A stretch of 64,000 nucleotides of DNA from Shewanella japonica (lineage in GTDB: Bacteria; Pseudomonadota; Gammaproteobacteria; Enterobacterales; Shewanellaceae): the NCBI RefSeq assembly GCF_002075795.1, contig NZ_CP020472.1, positions 2,773,001-2,837,000 on the forward strand, given 5' to 3'. Positions 44,239 through 52,583 of this stretch are shown here, in pieces; within the stretch, counting starts at the first letter, position 1, and every line of letters starts with the position of its first letter. Made by a program: the position numbers and the translations under genes. Below the pieces are notes generated by a model. That model saw only the letters and a program-made list of their open reading frames with translations, did no database searches and was not told the DNA's origin.

Positions 44239-45222
44239 TTACTGACCATATTTGCGTATATACCTAGCTAGCATACTTGGATTACCCAATAAACCACCTT
44301 GGTGTAAATACATAACAGGCCAAGTATTATCGACAGTTTCCGCTTTATAATCTTTATTTAAAAAATGCTCCAGCATGATAAATCCCACGGGATCATAAAG
44401 TAACTCAAACTCAATGCCAGAATCACTCACACGACGCCACATGTCATAACACTGTCGATTAAGCTTTCCAAAGTGATACTTAGTGCCATTTGATACAATA
44501 TGCGGGTGAAACTCACTCTGTGAGGTTAACTGAGTAAACTGATGCGTTAGGTACTTGTTTCCCCCCACGCAACTGCAGGTTATTACATTAACTGTTACAG
44601 TAGGCTGACTCGCCTGCGGAAGGTAGCGCTTAAAAAATCGTTGCAAGAATAATGCTGTTGTGCCCGTACCTGAAGGCAAAAACAGATTTAATCTAGTCAT
44701 ATTCTGCTGATGCATCCAACTCAAAATTTGCAGGCCTAATGTTTCAAGCCCTTCTGCAGCATACTCACATCGTCCACCTTCAGGAATATAGATCTCATTC
44801 GCAGATGCTTGCTTCGCTAAATCTGACACATAGCTATCAAGATTGCCGCTTACATATTTAGGTTTCTCGACAATATTGGCGCCATTATTAAGCGCTGCTA
44901 GGTAGTTCCCCTGTGGGTTTTGTTTAAGATAATCAGCGATATGATCCACATGATAATCTAACTGTCATCCGCGCAACTTAGCCAACACTGCAAGTGAATG
45001 TAATGAATTAGCTTGAGGTGAACCGTATCCAATAACCTTATTGATATGAGGAAAGTCCTGGGTCAAGAAAAACTGAAACTTACGGGCTTTGTTTCCGCTA
45101 AAATCAGGATGAATCAAGTCATCTCGCTTAACAAAAACCTCACGATCAGCAAATCTCATTTTATCAACGGGCGTGTCGATTGAGATATCCGCAAGAGATA
45201 CATTAGAGCCAGCTGCAAACAT
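44239..45222 (-). pseudogene. PLP-dependent ACC deaminase/D-cysteine desulfhydrase-like gene with an in-frame TGA
   Basis: Two same-frame parts (44965-45222 and 44239-44949) make one 327-codon gene interrupted by a single TGA at 44965-44967. The first part has FVKRDDLIHPDFSGNKARKFQF with the PLP-binding Lys, and GYGSPQANSLHSLAVLAKLRG; directly after the stop the frame goes on QLDYHVDHIADYLKQNPQGNYLAAL, and later LFLPSGTGTTALFLQRF. Family members have Trp at the TGA position (KGWQFDFYV-like), so TGG to TGA is a simple explanation. Intact relatives break down ACC or D-cysteine. The second part lacks the Lys and cannot work alone. Confidence 0.82.
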
Positions 45223-45500
45223 AAGTAACGTCGCTTAAATAAAGAGTTATAGTCTGTAGTGGTATTTTAACTAACTATTAGCGATTTTCGCTATCATCAA
45301 TTGTCGACAGCCCAAACTAAGTCAAGTAATGTCTTCTAACCTTCTAAATAAATCAAAATAAAATCAATAATTATCAAACACTTAAAAGAAACTGAAAACT
45401 AATAAAAATATTGGCATAATTTTGGCTTTCTAGTGATTATTATCACCAATGGAATATTGGTCATTTCATTAACCAGTTTTGTATGACTTAGGGAGCACCA

Positions 45501-45914
45501 ATGTCAGTCTTGAGATTAATTTTTAATATCGCATGGTTCATCATGGGCGGATTTGTAATGGGTCTAGCATGGTGGCTAGCAGGCTTATTGTGCTTTATCA
45601 GTATTATTGGTATTCCATTTGGCCGTGCTTGCTTCGTGATTGGTGAAATGGCGTTCTGGCCATTTGGACAAGAAAACGTTAACCGTAAACATTTAAAAGG
45701 ATTTGAAGATATTGGTACTGGTCCATTGGGCATGATTGGCAACGTTATTTGGTTCTTATTCTGTGGTATTTGGCTCGCGATTGGTCACTTAACCCATGCT
45801 GTAGCTTGCTTTGTTACCATTATCGGTATTCCGTTTGCAATACAACACGTAAAACTCGCACTACTGAGCTTAACACCAATTGGCCAAACCGTTGTGGCAA
45901 AAGAAAGCTACTAA
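45501..45914 (+). CDS. yccF: YccF domain inner-membrane protein
   Basis: A 137-residue membrane protein with two YccF domain copies (about residues 1-60 and 75-130), each with SIIGIPFGRACF or TIIGIPFAIQHVKLALL. About four hydrophobic segments are visible. The family is an inner-membrane protein of unknown function. A good ribosome site (AGGGAG) precedes the ATG. Confidence 0.9.
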   Translation: MSVLRLIFNIAWFIMGGFVMGLAWWLAGLLCFISIIGIPFGRACFVIGEMAFWPFGQENVNRKHLKGFEDIGTGPLGMIGNVIWFLFCGIWLAIGHLTHAVACFVTIIGIPFAIQHVKLALLSLTPIGQTVVAKESY

Positions 45915-45960
45915 CAAGTCACTGATGACTGAAAGCAAAGATATTGGACAGTAGCGTTAA

Positions 45961-46003
45961 AACAAAAACACCTTATATTCAGCTAGTAGATTATGAGGTG
46001 TTT
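45961..46003. terminator. terminator between convergent yccF and zinc-ribbon genes
   Basis: AACACCT (45967-45973) pairs with AGGTGTT (45996-46002), with a long AT-rich loop; T-rich runs follow on the minus strand and weakly on the plus strand. Confidence 0.5.
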
Positions 46004-46032
46004 CTGTTCAGTTTTAGATAGAGTAAACCATT

Positions 46033-46351
46033 CTAAATTTCGTTATTTTTGTGGTTAAAACCAGCAATAAAAAACTCTACTTTGCCACAAGATTTACAGG
46101 CAAACATATCAAAATCTTCTTTATTAACAAACAGCTCGCCAAGTTCACCTAAAACGCCCCAGCGCGTACCTTCATGAAAACTTTTAGTACCAATAAATGT
46201 AAGGCTACTCTTGCATCGAATACAATCAATACTCGCTTTGTTAGGTGAAGCGACTGGCGCTGGTTGACCCTTTTCCACAGTTACAATTCCAACAAACTTG
46301 AAAGCCATCATCATCAATGACGGTATTACAATTTTCGCATGTCCACGACAT
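46033..46351 (-). pseudogene. zinc-ribbon protein gene with a one-base frameshift
   Basis: The true start is ATG at 46351-46349, with AGGAG seven bases before it and 11 bases after the EVE gene stop. It reads MSWTCENCNTVIDDDGFQVCWNC, a CxxC ribbon, but the frame then stops. In the +1 frame, from about 46278, the protein resumes as VEKGQPAPVASPNKASIDCIRC...WGVLGELGELFVN...CKSCGKVEFFIAGF, with two more CxxC pairs. One base too many near 46275-46290 explains this; its removal gives 105 residues. I do not recognise a named family. The longest unshifted ORF (46033-46317) lacks the first CxxC. Confidence 0.78.
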
Positions 46352-46361
46352 CCACTTTCTC

Positions 46362-46826
46362 CTATGACGCTAACACACTAACAATATACTGAAATTCTGC
46401 TTCAGTCACAGGTTGAACACTCAACCTTGTCCCTTTACTCACTAATACCATATCAGCAAGATGAGGATCAGCTTTAAGCGTTTTTAAGGTAATAATCTGC
46501 TTAAAGGTTTGCCGATAAGTTAAATCCACTGCAACCCAGCGCGGATTTTCAATATCTGATTTAGGATCATAATAACTTGACTCATTATCAAAAGCACTCT
46601 GGTCGGGATAAGGCTCAGATGATACTGTCGCCAGGCCAACAATACCCGGCACTTTGCAACTGGAATGATAAAACAATACCGTATCGCCCACTTTTACCGC
46701 ATCGCGTAAAAAGTTACGCGCTTGGTAATTACGGATCCCTTCCCAAGGTTCAGTTTGGTTTTCACATTGCTGTAAATCGTCAATACTGAACTCGTCTGGC
46801 TCAGACTTCATTAACCAATACGCCAT
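46362..46826 (-). CDS. EVE domain protein
   Basis: A 154-residue EVE domain protein, a PUA-like fold that in relatives reads modified bases. MAYWLMKSEPDEFSIDDL, WEGIRNYQARNFLRDAVKVGDTVLFYHS and GIVGLATVSSEPYPDQSAF are the family blocks. It is probably in one operon with the zinc-ribbon gene that starts 11 bases after its stop. Confidence 0.92.
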   Translation of the reverse strand: MAYWLMKSEPDEFSIDDLQQCENQTEPWEGIRNYQARNFLRDAVKVGDTVLFYHSSCKVPGIVGLATVSSEPYPDQSAFDNESSYYDPKSDIENPRWVAVDLTYRQTFKQIITLKTLKADPHLADMVLVSKGTRLSVQPVTEAEFQYIVSVLAS

Positions 46827-46882
46827 TTTGCAATCCTATTGTTTAAGCTACTTTTGATGAGTGTTGTAGTAAGTTTCTTTTT

Positions 46883-47794
46883 TTAGATCTTTGATTTTGC
46901 AATCGGAAGAGATGCATCACTGCCCCACTCACTCCACGATCCATCATATAAGGCAGCATCATATAACCTTGTATCTGCACCACTTGATATAAGCGCTACC
47001 AAGCCAATACAAGCAGTAATCCCTGAGCCACAGCTAAATACAACCCGCTTACTATCTTCAGGTAATATGCTGGAAAATAAATGGCGCAATTCAGTAGGAC
47101 GCTTGTATGTATTACCATTTAGCACATTGGCAAAAGGGAGATTTATTGAGTCAGGAATATGGCCGCTTCTCACCCCTTGTCTTGGTTCATCAACCAAGCC
47201 ATTAAAACGCGCAGTAGCCCTAACATCAATCACACTAAATTTTTTATCAGTGAGGTTGATTAACACTTCTTGTTTTGACACAAGCTGACGAGCATCGAAA
47301 CAAGAGTCCATAAATGAGATAACATCACTGCCAACATTAACTAGGCTTTCTACGTTTTTCGTATCAATAGTTAGATATTCAGATGAAGTTGGATAGCCCT
47401 GTTTAATCCATTCAGGCAGTCCGCCATCTAAAATAAACACATTACTCAAACCAAACGTATGAAATATCCACCACGCACGTGGAGACGAATATATTCCCTG
47501 ATTATCATATAAAACAAGTGTTGAATATTCTGAAATACCCAGCTTATTGATAACCTTATTCACTTGGCTTTGGCTCGGAAATGAGTGCACACCAGCACTG
47601 TCGGTATCGACTAAATCTACGTTAATATCAAGAAAATGACTATTAGGTATCGTCACTAATTCATCATAAATAATTGGTTCTTTGCCAATCACCTTATCCA
47701 TACTGACATCAATAATCATCACAGCGTCATCATTGCATTTTTCATACAAGCAGCTAACGGACATTAACGGGTAGTTAATTGGTTTTCGATTCAT
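46883..47794 (-). CDS. thiosulfate/3-mercaptopyruvate sulfurtransferase-like rhodanese
   Basis: A 303-residue tandem rhodanese. The N-terminal inactive domain (about residues 15-150) has YDNQGIYSSPRAWWIFHTFG; the C-terminal active domain (about 180-295) has VIDVRATARFNGLVDEPR, GHIPDSINLPFANV and the active Cys in FSCGSGITACIG. CGSGITA fits the mercaptopyruvate type (SseA) rather than thiosulfate type. No signal peptide. It lies downstream of the LysR-type regulator. Confidence 0.9.
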   Translation of the reverse strand: MNRKPINYPLMSVSCLYEKCNDDAVMIIDVSMDKVIGKEPIIYDELVTIPNSHFLDINVDLVDTDSAGVHSFPSQSQVNKVINKLGISEYSTLVLYDNQGIYSSPRAWWIFHTFGLSNVFILDGGLPEWIKQGYPTSSEYLTIDTKNVESLVNVGSDVISFMDSCFDARQLVSKQEVLINLTDKKFSVIDVRATARFNGLVDEPRQGVRSGHIPDSINLPFANVLNGNTYKRPTELRHLFSSILPEDSKRVVFSCGSGITACIGLVALISSGADTRLYDAALYDGSWSEWGSDASLPIAKSKI

Positions 47795-48063
47795 GTATTT
47801 TCAACCGTGCTTTAATTAGCTAATTACTACTCATTGTTTTTTGATACATTAACACAGTGAAAAGGTGAGGTTTAAGCTGGCTTGCAAAAGAATTTTTAAT
47901 TGGGATATGCAGTTGCTTCCCTATCAATATGCTTCACAAAAGATGGCAAAAAACGCCACGACTTCGGCCTTTCAGCTCCCTAACGGCAATGGATACAAAA
48001 ACACGATAAAGACGTGCAATTCACAAGCTTTTATTGAGTGACAGTAGATACTTGAATGCTAAG

Positions 48064-48978
48064 TTAAACGACTGTCGATTGATGTTGTTTACTATCAAAC
48101 AATGCGAACTCTTCTAAAATAAGATCGGTAAATAATTGCCCCGCTCGCCCTAACGGCCGCTCCAGTGTAGACACCAATTGTGGGGTAAATCGAAAGCGGT
48201 GGCCACCAACAAAATCGACAATGGCTAATTGCTGAGTTTCAATTAACTCACTGATTAAAAACTCTGGCATCCAACCAAAACCTAAACCTTTTAATAAGGC
48301 GTTTTTCTTCATGATAAAGCCAGATAGGTAAAACACTTTATCACCGCCAAATTGCAGTTCGTCTCGCTGCTTTGTTGGTGATGAATCTTCAATGGTTAAT
48401 TCAACATGTTGCTGCAGCTCTGACAAGCTCACATTACTTTTATTAGCTAGCGCATGTTGGGTTGAACACACCAATAAACTGGTGACAGTCGGCAATGTGG
48501 TGGCAGAAAAATACGGCGCTGCGATATAGTCTTTCACTAGCATTAAATCGGCTTTATCTTGCTCAAATCTATGTTGCACCCCGCCTAAAAATTCCATATT
48601 AAGTTGCACTTTCGTCGGCACATTATTCTCTGACATACGTTTTAGGGCAGTCATGATTGGCTCCATTGGTAATGCGCCATCAATCACGAGCTCAAGTTTC
48701 GGCTCCCAACCTTCGCTAAAGCGGCTGGCTAAATGCTCGATATTGGATAAATGCTGCAACAAACGCTGGCCTTCGGCCAAAATCACGCGTCCTTCTGGTG
48801 TGAGCTCTGCACGATACTGTTCTCGATTAAATAATTCGACGCCTAAATGCTGCTCGAGCTTTTTAACTTGATAACTCACTGCTGATTGCGCCTTGTGTAG
48901 TTTTTCGGATGCTTTAGCAAAACTTCCTTCTTCAACAAGTACTTGCAGTACATTAAACGCTTCAACATCAATTTTCAT
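48064..48978 (-). CDS. LysR family transcriptional regulator
   Basis: A 304-residue regulator with N-terminal winged helix-turn-helix (EEGSFAKASEKLHKAQSAVSYQVKKLEQHLGVELF) and a C-terminal substrate domain. It is divergent from hmgA, with a 276-base shared spacer. By position it may control tyrosine catabolism, though many genes of this kind control distant targets. ATG 48978 is preferred over the frame to 48990. Confidence 0.9.
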   Translation of the reverse strand: MKIDVEAFNVLQVLVEEGSFAKASEKLHKAQSAVSYQVKKLEQHLGVELFNREQYRAELTPEGRVILAEGQRLLQHLSNIEHLASRFSEGWEPKLELVIDGALPMEPIMTALKRMSENNVPTKVQLNMEFLGGVQHRFEQDKADLMLVKDYIAAPYFSATTLPTVTSLLVCSTQHALANKSNVSLSELQQHVELTIEDSSPTKQRDELQFGGDKVFYLSGFIMKKNALLKGLGFGWMPEFLISELIETQQLAIVDFVGGHRFRFTPQLVSTLERPLGRAGQLFTDLILEEFALFDSKQHQSTVV

Positions 48979-49254
48979 CGTACACCCCAAGCTCAGTTGC
49001 TGTTCAGTTGCCGTGACACTCTTGTAAACAAAATAATACCATCTAAAAATCTGATGGAGTTACACGCTTTATTATTCTTTTTTTTGTTCATACTAGCAAC
49101 TAAATTGATAACTAGATCACAAAGTGGTTGATTTAATTGCGCTAGAAAACCCATGTTGCAGATGCGTAAAGCATGTATTAGGCACATACAAATAACTAAA
49201 AAGAATGCGCCAATGACGATATCGATCGCTTATATTTGAATTTAAGGAGTCAGT

Positions 49255-50415
49255 ATGCCGGTTTATGTTCAGCAAGGTCAGATACCTGCTAAACGCCATA
49301 TCGCTTTTGAAAAAGAATCAGGCGAGCTTTACCGTGAGGAGCTTTTTTCAACTCATGGTTTTTCAAATATTTACTCCAATAAGTATCACCACAACATGCC
49401 AACCAAAGCCTTGGCTGTTGCGCCTTATGCATTAGATCACGGTGAAGCTTGGCAAGATTCGTTAATCCAAAACTACAAATTAGATTCGCGCCAAGCAGAT
49501 TGTGACGGTAACTTCTTTAGTGCCCGTAACAAAATTTTTTATAACGCTGACGTGGCGATGTATACCGCTAAGGTAACCCAAGATACTCACGAGTTTTACC
49601 GCAATGCTTACGCTGACGAAATTGTATTTGTGCACAATGGCGAAGGCACACTCCTAAGTGAATACGGCGAGTTAGCCGTTAAACAATGGGACTATTTAGT
49701 CATTCCTCGTGGTACCACCTATCAGCTTAAATTTAATGATTTAACGAATGTCCGTTTGTTTGTCATTGAAGCTTACTCGATGGTTGAAGTACCGAAGCAT
49801 TTTAGAAATGAATACGGCCAAATGCTTGAGTCTGCTCCTTATTGTGAGCGAGATATTCGCACTCCACTACTCAAAGATGCCATAGTTGAACAAGGCGAAT
49901 TCCCATTAGTCAGTAAGTTTGGTGATAAATACCAAGTCACCACTTTAGAGTGGCACCCATTTGATTTAGTGGGCTGGGATGGCTGTGTCTACCCTTGGGC
50001 ATTCAACATCACCGAATATGCACCTAAGGTTGGTAAAATTCATTTACCGCCGTCTGATCACATCGTTTTTACTGCTAATAACTTTGTCGTATGTAACTTT
50101 GTACCACGCCTGTATGACTTTCATCCGCAATCGATTCCTGCACCTTATTACCACAACAACATCGATAGCGACGAAGTGTTGTATTACGTCGACGGTGACT
50201 TTATGAGCCGCACAGGCATTGAAGCGGGTTATATGACTTTACATCAAAAAGGTGTCCCCCACGGACCGCAACCAGGTAAAACCGAAGCCTCCATAGGTAA
50301 AACTGAGACTTATGAGTACGCCGTTATGGTCGACACTTTTGCACCACTGAATTTAACCGCCCATGTAAAAAACTGCATGAGCGACGATTACAACCGTTCT
50401 TGGATTGAATCATAA
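49255..50415 (+). CDS. hmgA: homogentisate 1,2-dioxygenase
   Basis: A 386-residue cupin-type iron dioxygenase opening the ring of homogentisate to maleylacetoacetate in tyrosine and phenylalanine breakdown. NAYADEIVFVHNGEGTLLSEYG, VIPRGTTYQLKF, YYHNNIDSDEVLYYVDGDF and HQKGVPHGPQPG carry the conserved His and Glu residues near iron. Shorter than the Pseudomonas enzyme, as in Shewanella. AAGGAG precedes the ATG. hppD follows 75 bases later; loss of hmgA in such bacteria gives pyomelanin. Confidence 0.93.
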   Translation: MPVYVQQGQIPAKRHIAFEKESGELYREELFSTHGFSNIYSNKYHHNMPTKALAVAPYALDHGEAWQDSLIQNYKLDSRQADCDGNFFSARNKIFYNADVAMYTAKVTQDTHEFYRNAYADEIVFVHNGEGTLLSEYGELAVKQWDYLVIPRGTTYQLKFNDLTNVRLFVIEAYSMVEVPKHFRNEYGQMLESAPYCERDIRTPLLKDAIVEQGEFPLVSKFGDKYQVTTLEWHPFDLVGWDGCVYPWAFNITEYAPKVGKIHLPPSDHIVFTANNFVVCNFVPRLYDFHPQSIPAPYYHNNIDSDEVLYYVDGDFMSRTGIEAGYMTLHQKGVPHGPQPGKTEASIGKTETYEYAVMVDTFAPLNLTAHVKNCMSDDYNRSWIES

Positions 50416-50490
50416 ACACTGATTCACCTTTACATAATCAAACGTCACCAAAGAGTGGCGCTAAAAGCAAAATAAATTAAGGAAAACACA

Positions 50491-51531
50491 ATGGCGAGCG
50501 AAACAAACCCACTTGGTCTTTTAGGCATTGAATTTACAGAATTTGCCAGCCCTGACACTGATTTTATGCATCAAGTGTTTATTGACTTTGGTTTTTCTAT
50601 GCTTAAAAAAGCAAAAGCGAACGATATTGTTTACTACAAGCAAAATGATATTAACTTTTTACTGAACAAGTCTAAGCAAGGTTTCTCGGCGGACTTTGCT
50701 AAGTCACATGGCCCTGCTATTTGTTCTATGGGTTGGCGCGTTGAAGATGCTGAATTTGCTTTTAACGAAGCTGTTGCACGTGGTGCAAAACCAGCTGACG
50801 ATGCAGCTAAAGATATGGCTTACCCTGCTATTTACGGTATTGGCGACAGCTTAATTTACTTTATTGATGTGTTTGGTGAAGCGCAAAACATATACAAAAA
50901 TGATTTTGAAGATTTAGCCGAGCCAATGATTGTTGAAGAAAAAGGCTTCATGGAAGTCGACCACTTAACCAACAATGTTTATAAAGGCACCATGGAAAAA
51001 TGGGCAAACTTTTATAAAGACATTTTTGCTTTCACTGAAGTTCGTTACTTTGACATCAGCGGCGCACAAACGGCATTGGTGTCTTATGCTTTGCGTTCAC
51101 CAGACGGTAGCTTCTGTATTCCAATCAACGAAGGTAAAGGCAACAACAATAACCAGATTGATGAATACTTAGGTGAGTACAATGGCCCTGGTGTGCAGCA
51201 TTTAGCATTCAGAAGCCGTGATATTGTTGGCTCACTTGATGCGATGGAAGGCACTGCGATTAAAACGCTAGATATTATTCCAGAGTATTACGACACGATT
51301 TTTGATAAGTTGCCACAAGTGACTGAAGATCGTGATCGCATTAAACATCACCAAATTTTAGTTGATGGCGATGATGAAGGTTATTTACTGCAAATCTTCA
51401 CCAAAAACTTATTTGGCCCTATCTTCATTGAGATCATTCAACGTAAGAACAATCTAGGCTTTGGTGAAGGTAACTTTAAAGCTTTGTTTGAATCTATCGA
51501 GCGAGATCAAATGAAACGTGGTGTGCTTTAA
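50491..51531 (+). CDS. hppD: 4-hydroxyphenylpyruvate dioxygenase
   Basis: A 346-residue iron enzyme converting 4-hydroxyphenylpyruvate to homogentisate, the step before hmgA. Two VOC-like halves: the N-terminal LGIEFTEFASPDTDFMHQVF, and the C-terminal catalytic half with EVDHLTNNV (His), GVQHLAFRSRDI (His) and LLQIFTKNLFGPIFIEIIQRKN (Glu), plus GFGEGNFKALFESIERDQ at the end. TAAGGAAAA precedes the ATG. It forms an operon with hmgA. Genes for later steps (maiA, fah) are not in the window. Confidence 0.95.
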   Translation: MASETNPLGLLGIEFTEFASPDTDFMHQVFIDFGFSMLKKAKANDIVYYKQNDINFLLNKSKQGFSADFAKSHGPAICSMGWRVEDAEFAFNEAVARGAKPADDAAKDMAYPAIYGIGDSLIYFIDVFGEAQNIYKNDFEDLAEPMIVEEKGFMEVDHLTNNVYKGTMEKWANFYKDIFAFTEVRYFDISGAQTALVSYALRSPDGSFCIPINEGKGNNNNQIDEYLGEYNGPGVQHLAFRSRDIVGSLDAMEGTAIKTLDIIPEYYDTIFDKLPQVTEDRDRIKHHQILVDGDDEGYLLQIFTKNLFGPIFIEIIQRKNNLGFGEGNFKALFESIERDQMKRGVL

Positions 51532-51604
51532 CCTATTTGTCATGCGAATTAAGGCTTAATCCTCTCCCCGAATTACGCCCTTAAGCGCATGTTAAGGCTA
51601 AAGC

Positions 51605-51636
51605 AAAAGCCCGCTGTTATTAACAGCGGGCTTTTT
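51605..51636 (+). terminator. rho-independent terminator of hmgA-hppD
   Basis: AAAAGCCCGCTGTTA pairs with TAACAGCGGGCTTTT, ending in TTTTT. Confidence 0.88.
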
Positions 51637-51733
51637 ACATTAAAGGGGTCAGGAAATATTTATCAAAGATTAACTGATGTGCAAAGGAGGTGACTAAAGT
51701 TTTCATCGACACAAGCGGCTGGCTTTTACCAAA

Positions 51734-52432
51734 TTAAAACGGCACTTCACATTCAATATTCATCAATTGTTTGGTAACTGGATGGGTAAAGCTTAAATAG
51801 CTAGCATGCAATAGTAACCTTGACGCAAGAGCATGTGACTCACTATTGCAATATAAATCACACCCTAAAATGGGATGGCGTATATATTGGCTATGAATTC
51901 TTAATTGATGAGTACGCCCTGTTATTGGAGTGAACTTCACTTTTGTGATTGGTATTTGTTGAGTGCTAGCGCTATCTACTATTGTCAGCATAGTTCGCTC
52001 AAGTACTTCAAACTCAGATTTCGCTTGTTTGCCAGAATCAGGGCAAATCTTCATGTAAGGAAAGTTTTCAGTATCTTTCGCAATTGCGGCATTAATCTCT
52101 CCATATTGAGCAAGCGCACTCGATACGTGACCATGCAAGGTTGCATGGTATGTTTTATCAATGGTTTTATCTTGAAACTGTTTCGTCAGTAGTCCATTGA
52201 TGGATTTATTTAATGCCACCAGCATAATGCCAGATGTACCAAAATCTAACCTATGCACTAAGGTTGCACTTGGAAAGTCTTGCACAAGCCGATAATGAAC
52301 CGAGTCTTTATTCAATGGGTTCTTGCCAGATAAACTCAATAAACCACTGGGCTTATTGATTAGCAGTAAATGTTCGTCTTGATACAGAATTGAGATTTGC
52401 TCAGCGCAAGGTGGGGCAATAAATTCAGTCAT
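51734..52432 (-). CDS. RluA family pseudouridine synthase
   Basis: A 232-residue enzyme isomerising uridine in rRNA or tRNA. The catalytic Asp is in VHRLDFGTSGIML; other blocks are INKPSGLLSLSG and ITGRTHQLRIHSQYIRHPILGCDLY. There is no S4 domain, as in RluA of E. coli, and the length is similar. It may be a paralogue of RluA; the RNA site is not certain. Confidence 0.9.
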   Translation of the reverse strand: MTEFIAPPCAEQISILYQDEHLLLINKPSGLLSLSGKNPLNKDSVHYRLVQDFPSATLVHRLDFGTSGIMLVALNKSINGLLTKQFQDKTIDKTYHATLHGHVSSALAQYGEINAAIAKDTENFPYMKICPDSGKQAKSEFEVLERTMLTIVDSASTQQIPITKVKFTPITGRTHQLRIHSQYIRHPILGCDLYCNSESHALASRLLLHASYLSFTHPVTKQLMNIECEVPF

Positions 52433-52466
52433 GGTTACCTAAACCGTCAATCAAGGTTGCATAGTA

Positions 52467-52495
52467 ATAAAAAGGTGGCCAATAGGCCACCTTTT
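52467..52495 (-). terminator. rho-independent terminator of the nuclease gene
   Basis: AAAAGGTGGCC pairs with GGCCACCTTTT around four bases; on the minus strand a T run follows. It lies about 90 bases after the nuclease stop. Confidence 0.85.
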
Positions 52496-52583
52496 GTACT
52501 TAACTTGCATTAAGCCAACCGTGAAATTACAACATAAAACCCACTCTTAGTGAGAGTCAGCTAACTTAAATCGAATCAACTCA

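Noticed and set aside
44965..44967. TGA as selenocysteine codon in the deaminase-like gene
   Set aside because: The family has Trp, not Cys, at this place, and no SECIS-like hairpin is evident just after it.
45488..45742. 84-residue minus-strand ORF opposite yccF
   Set aside because: Mirror of the membrane-protein codons of yccF; no ribosome site or family.
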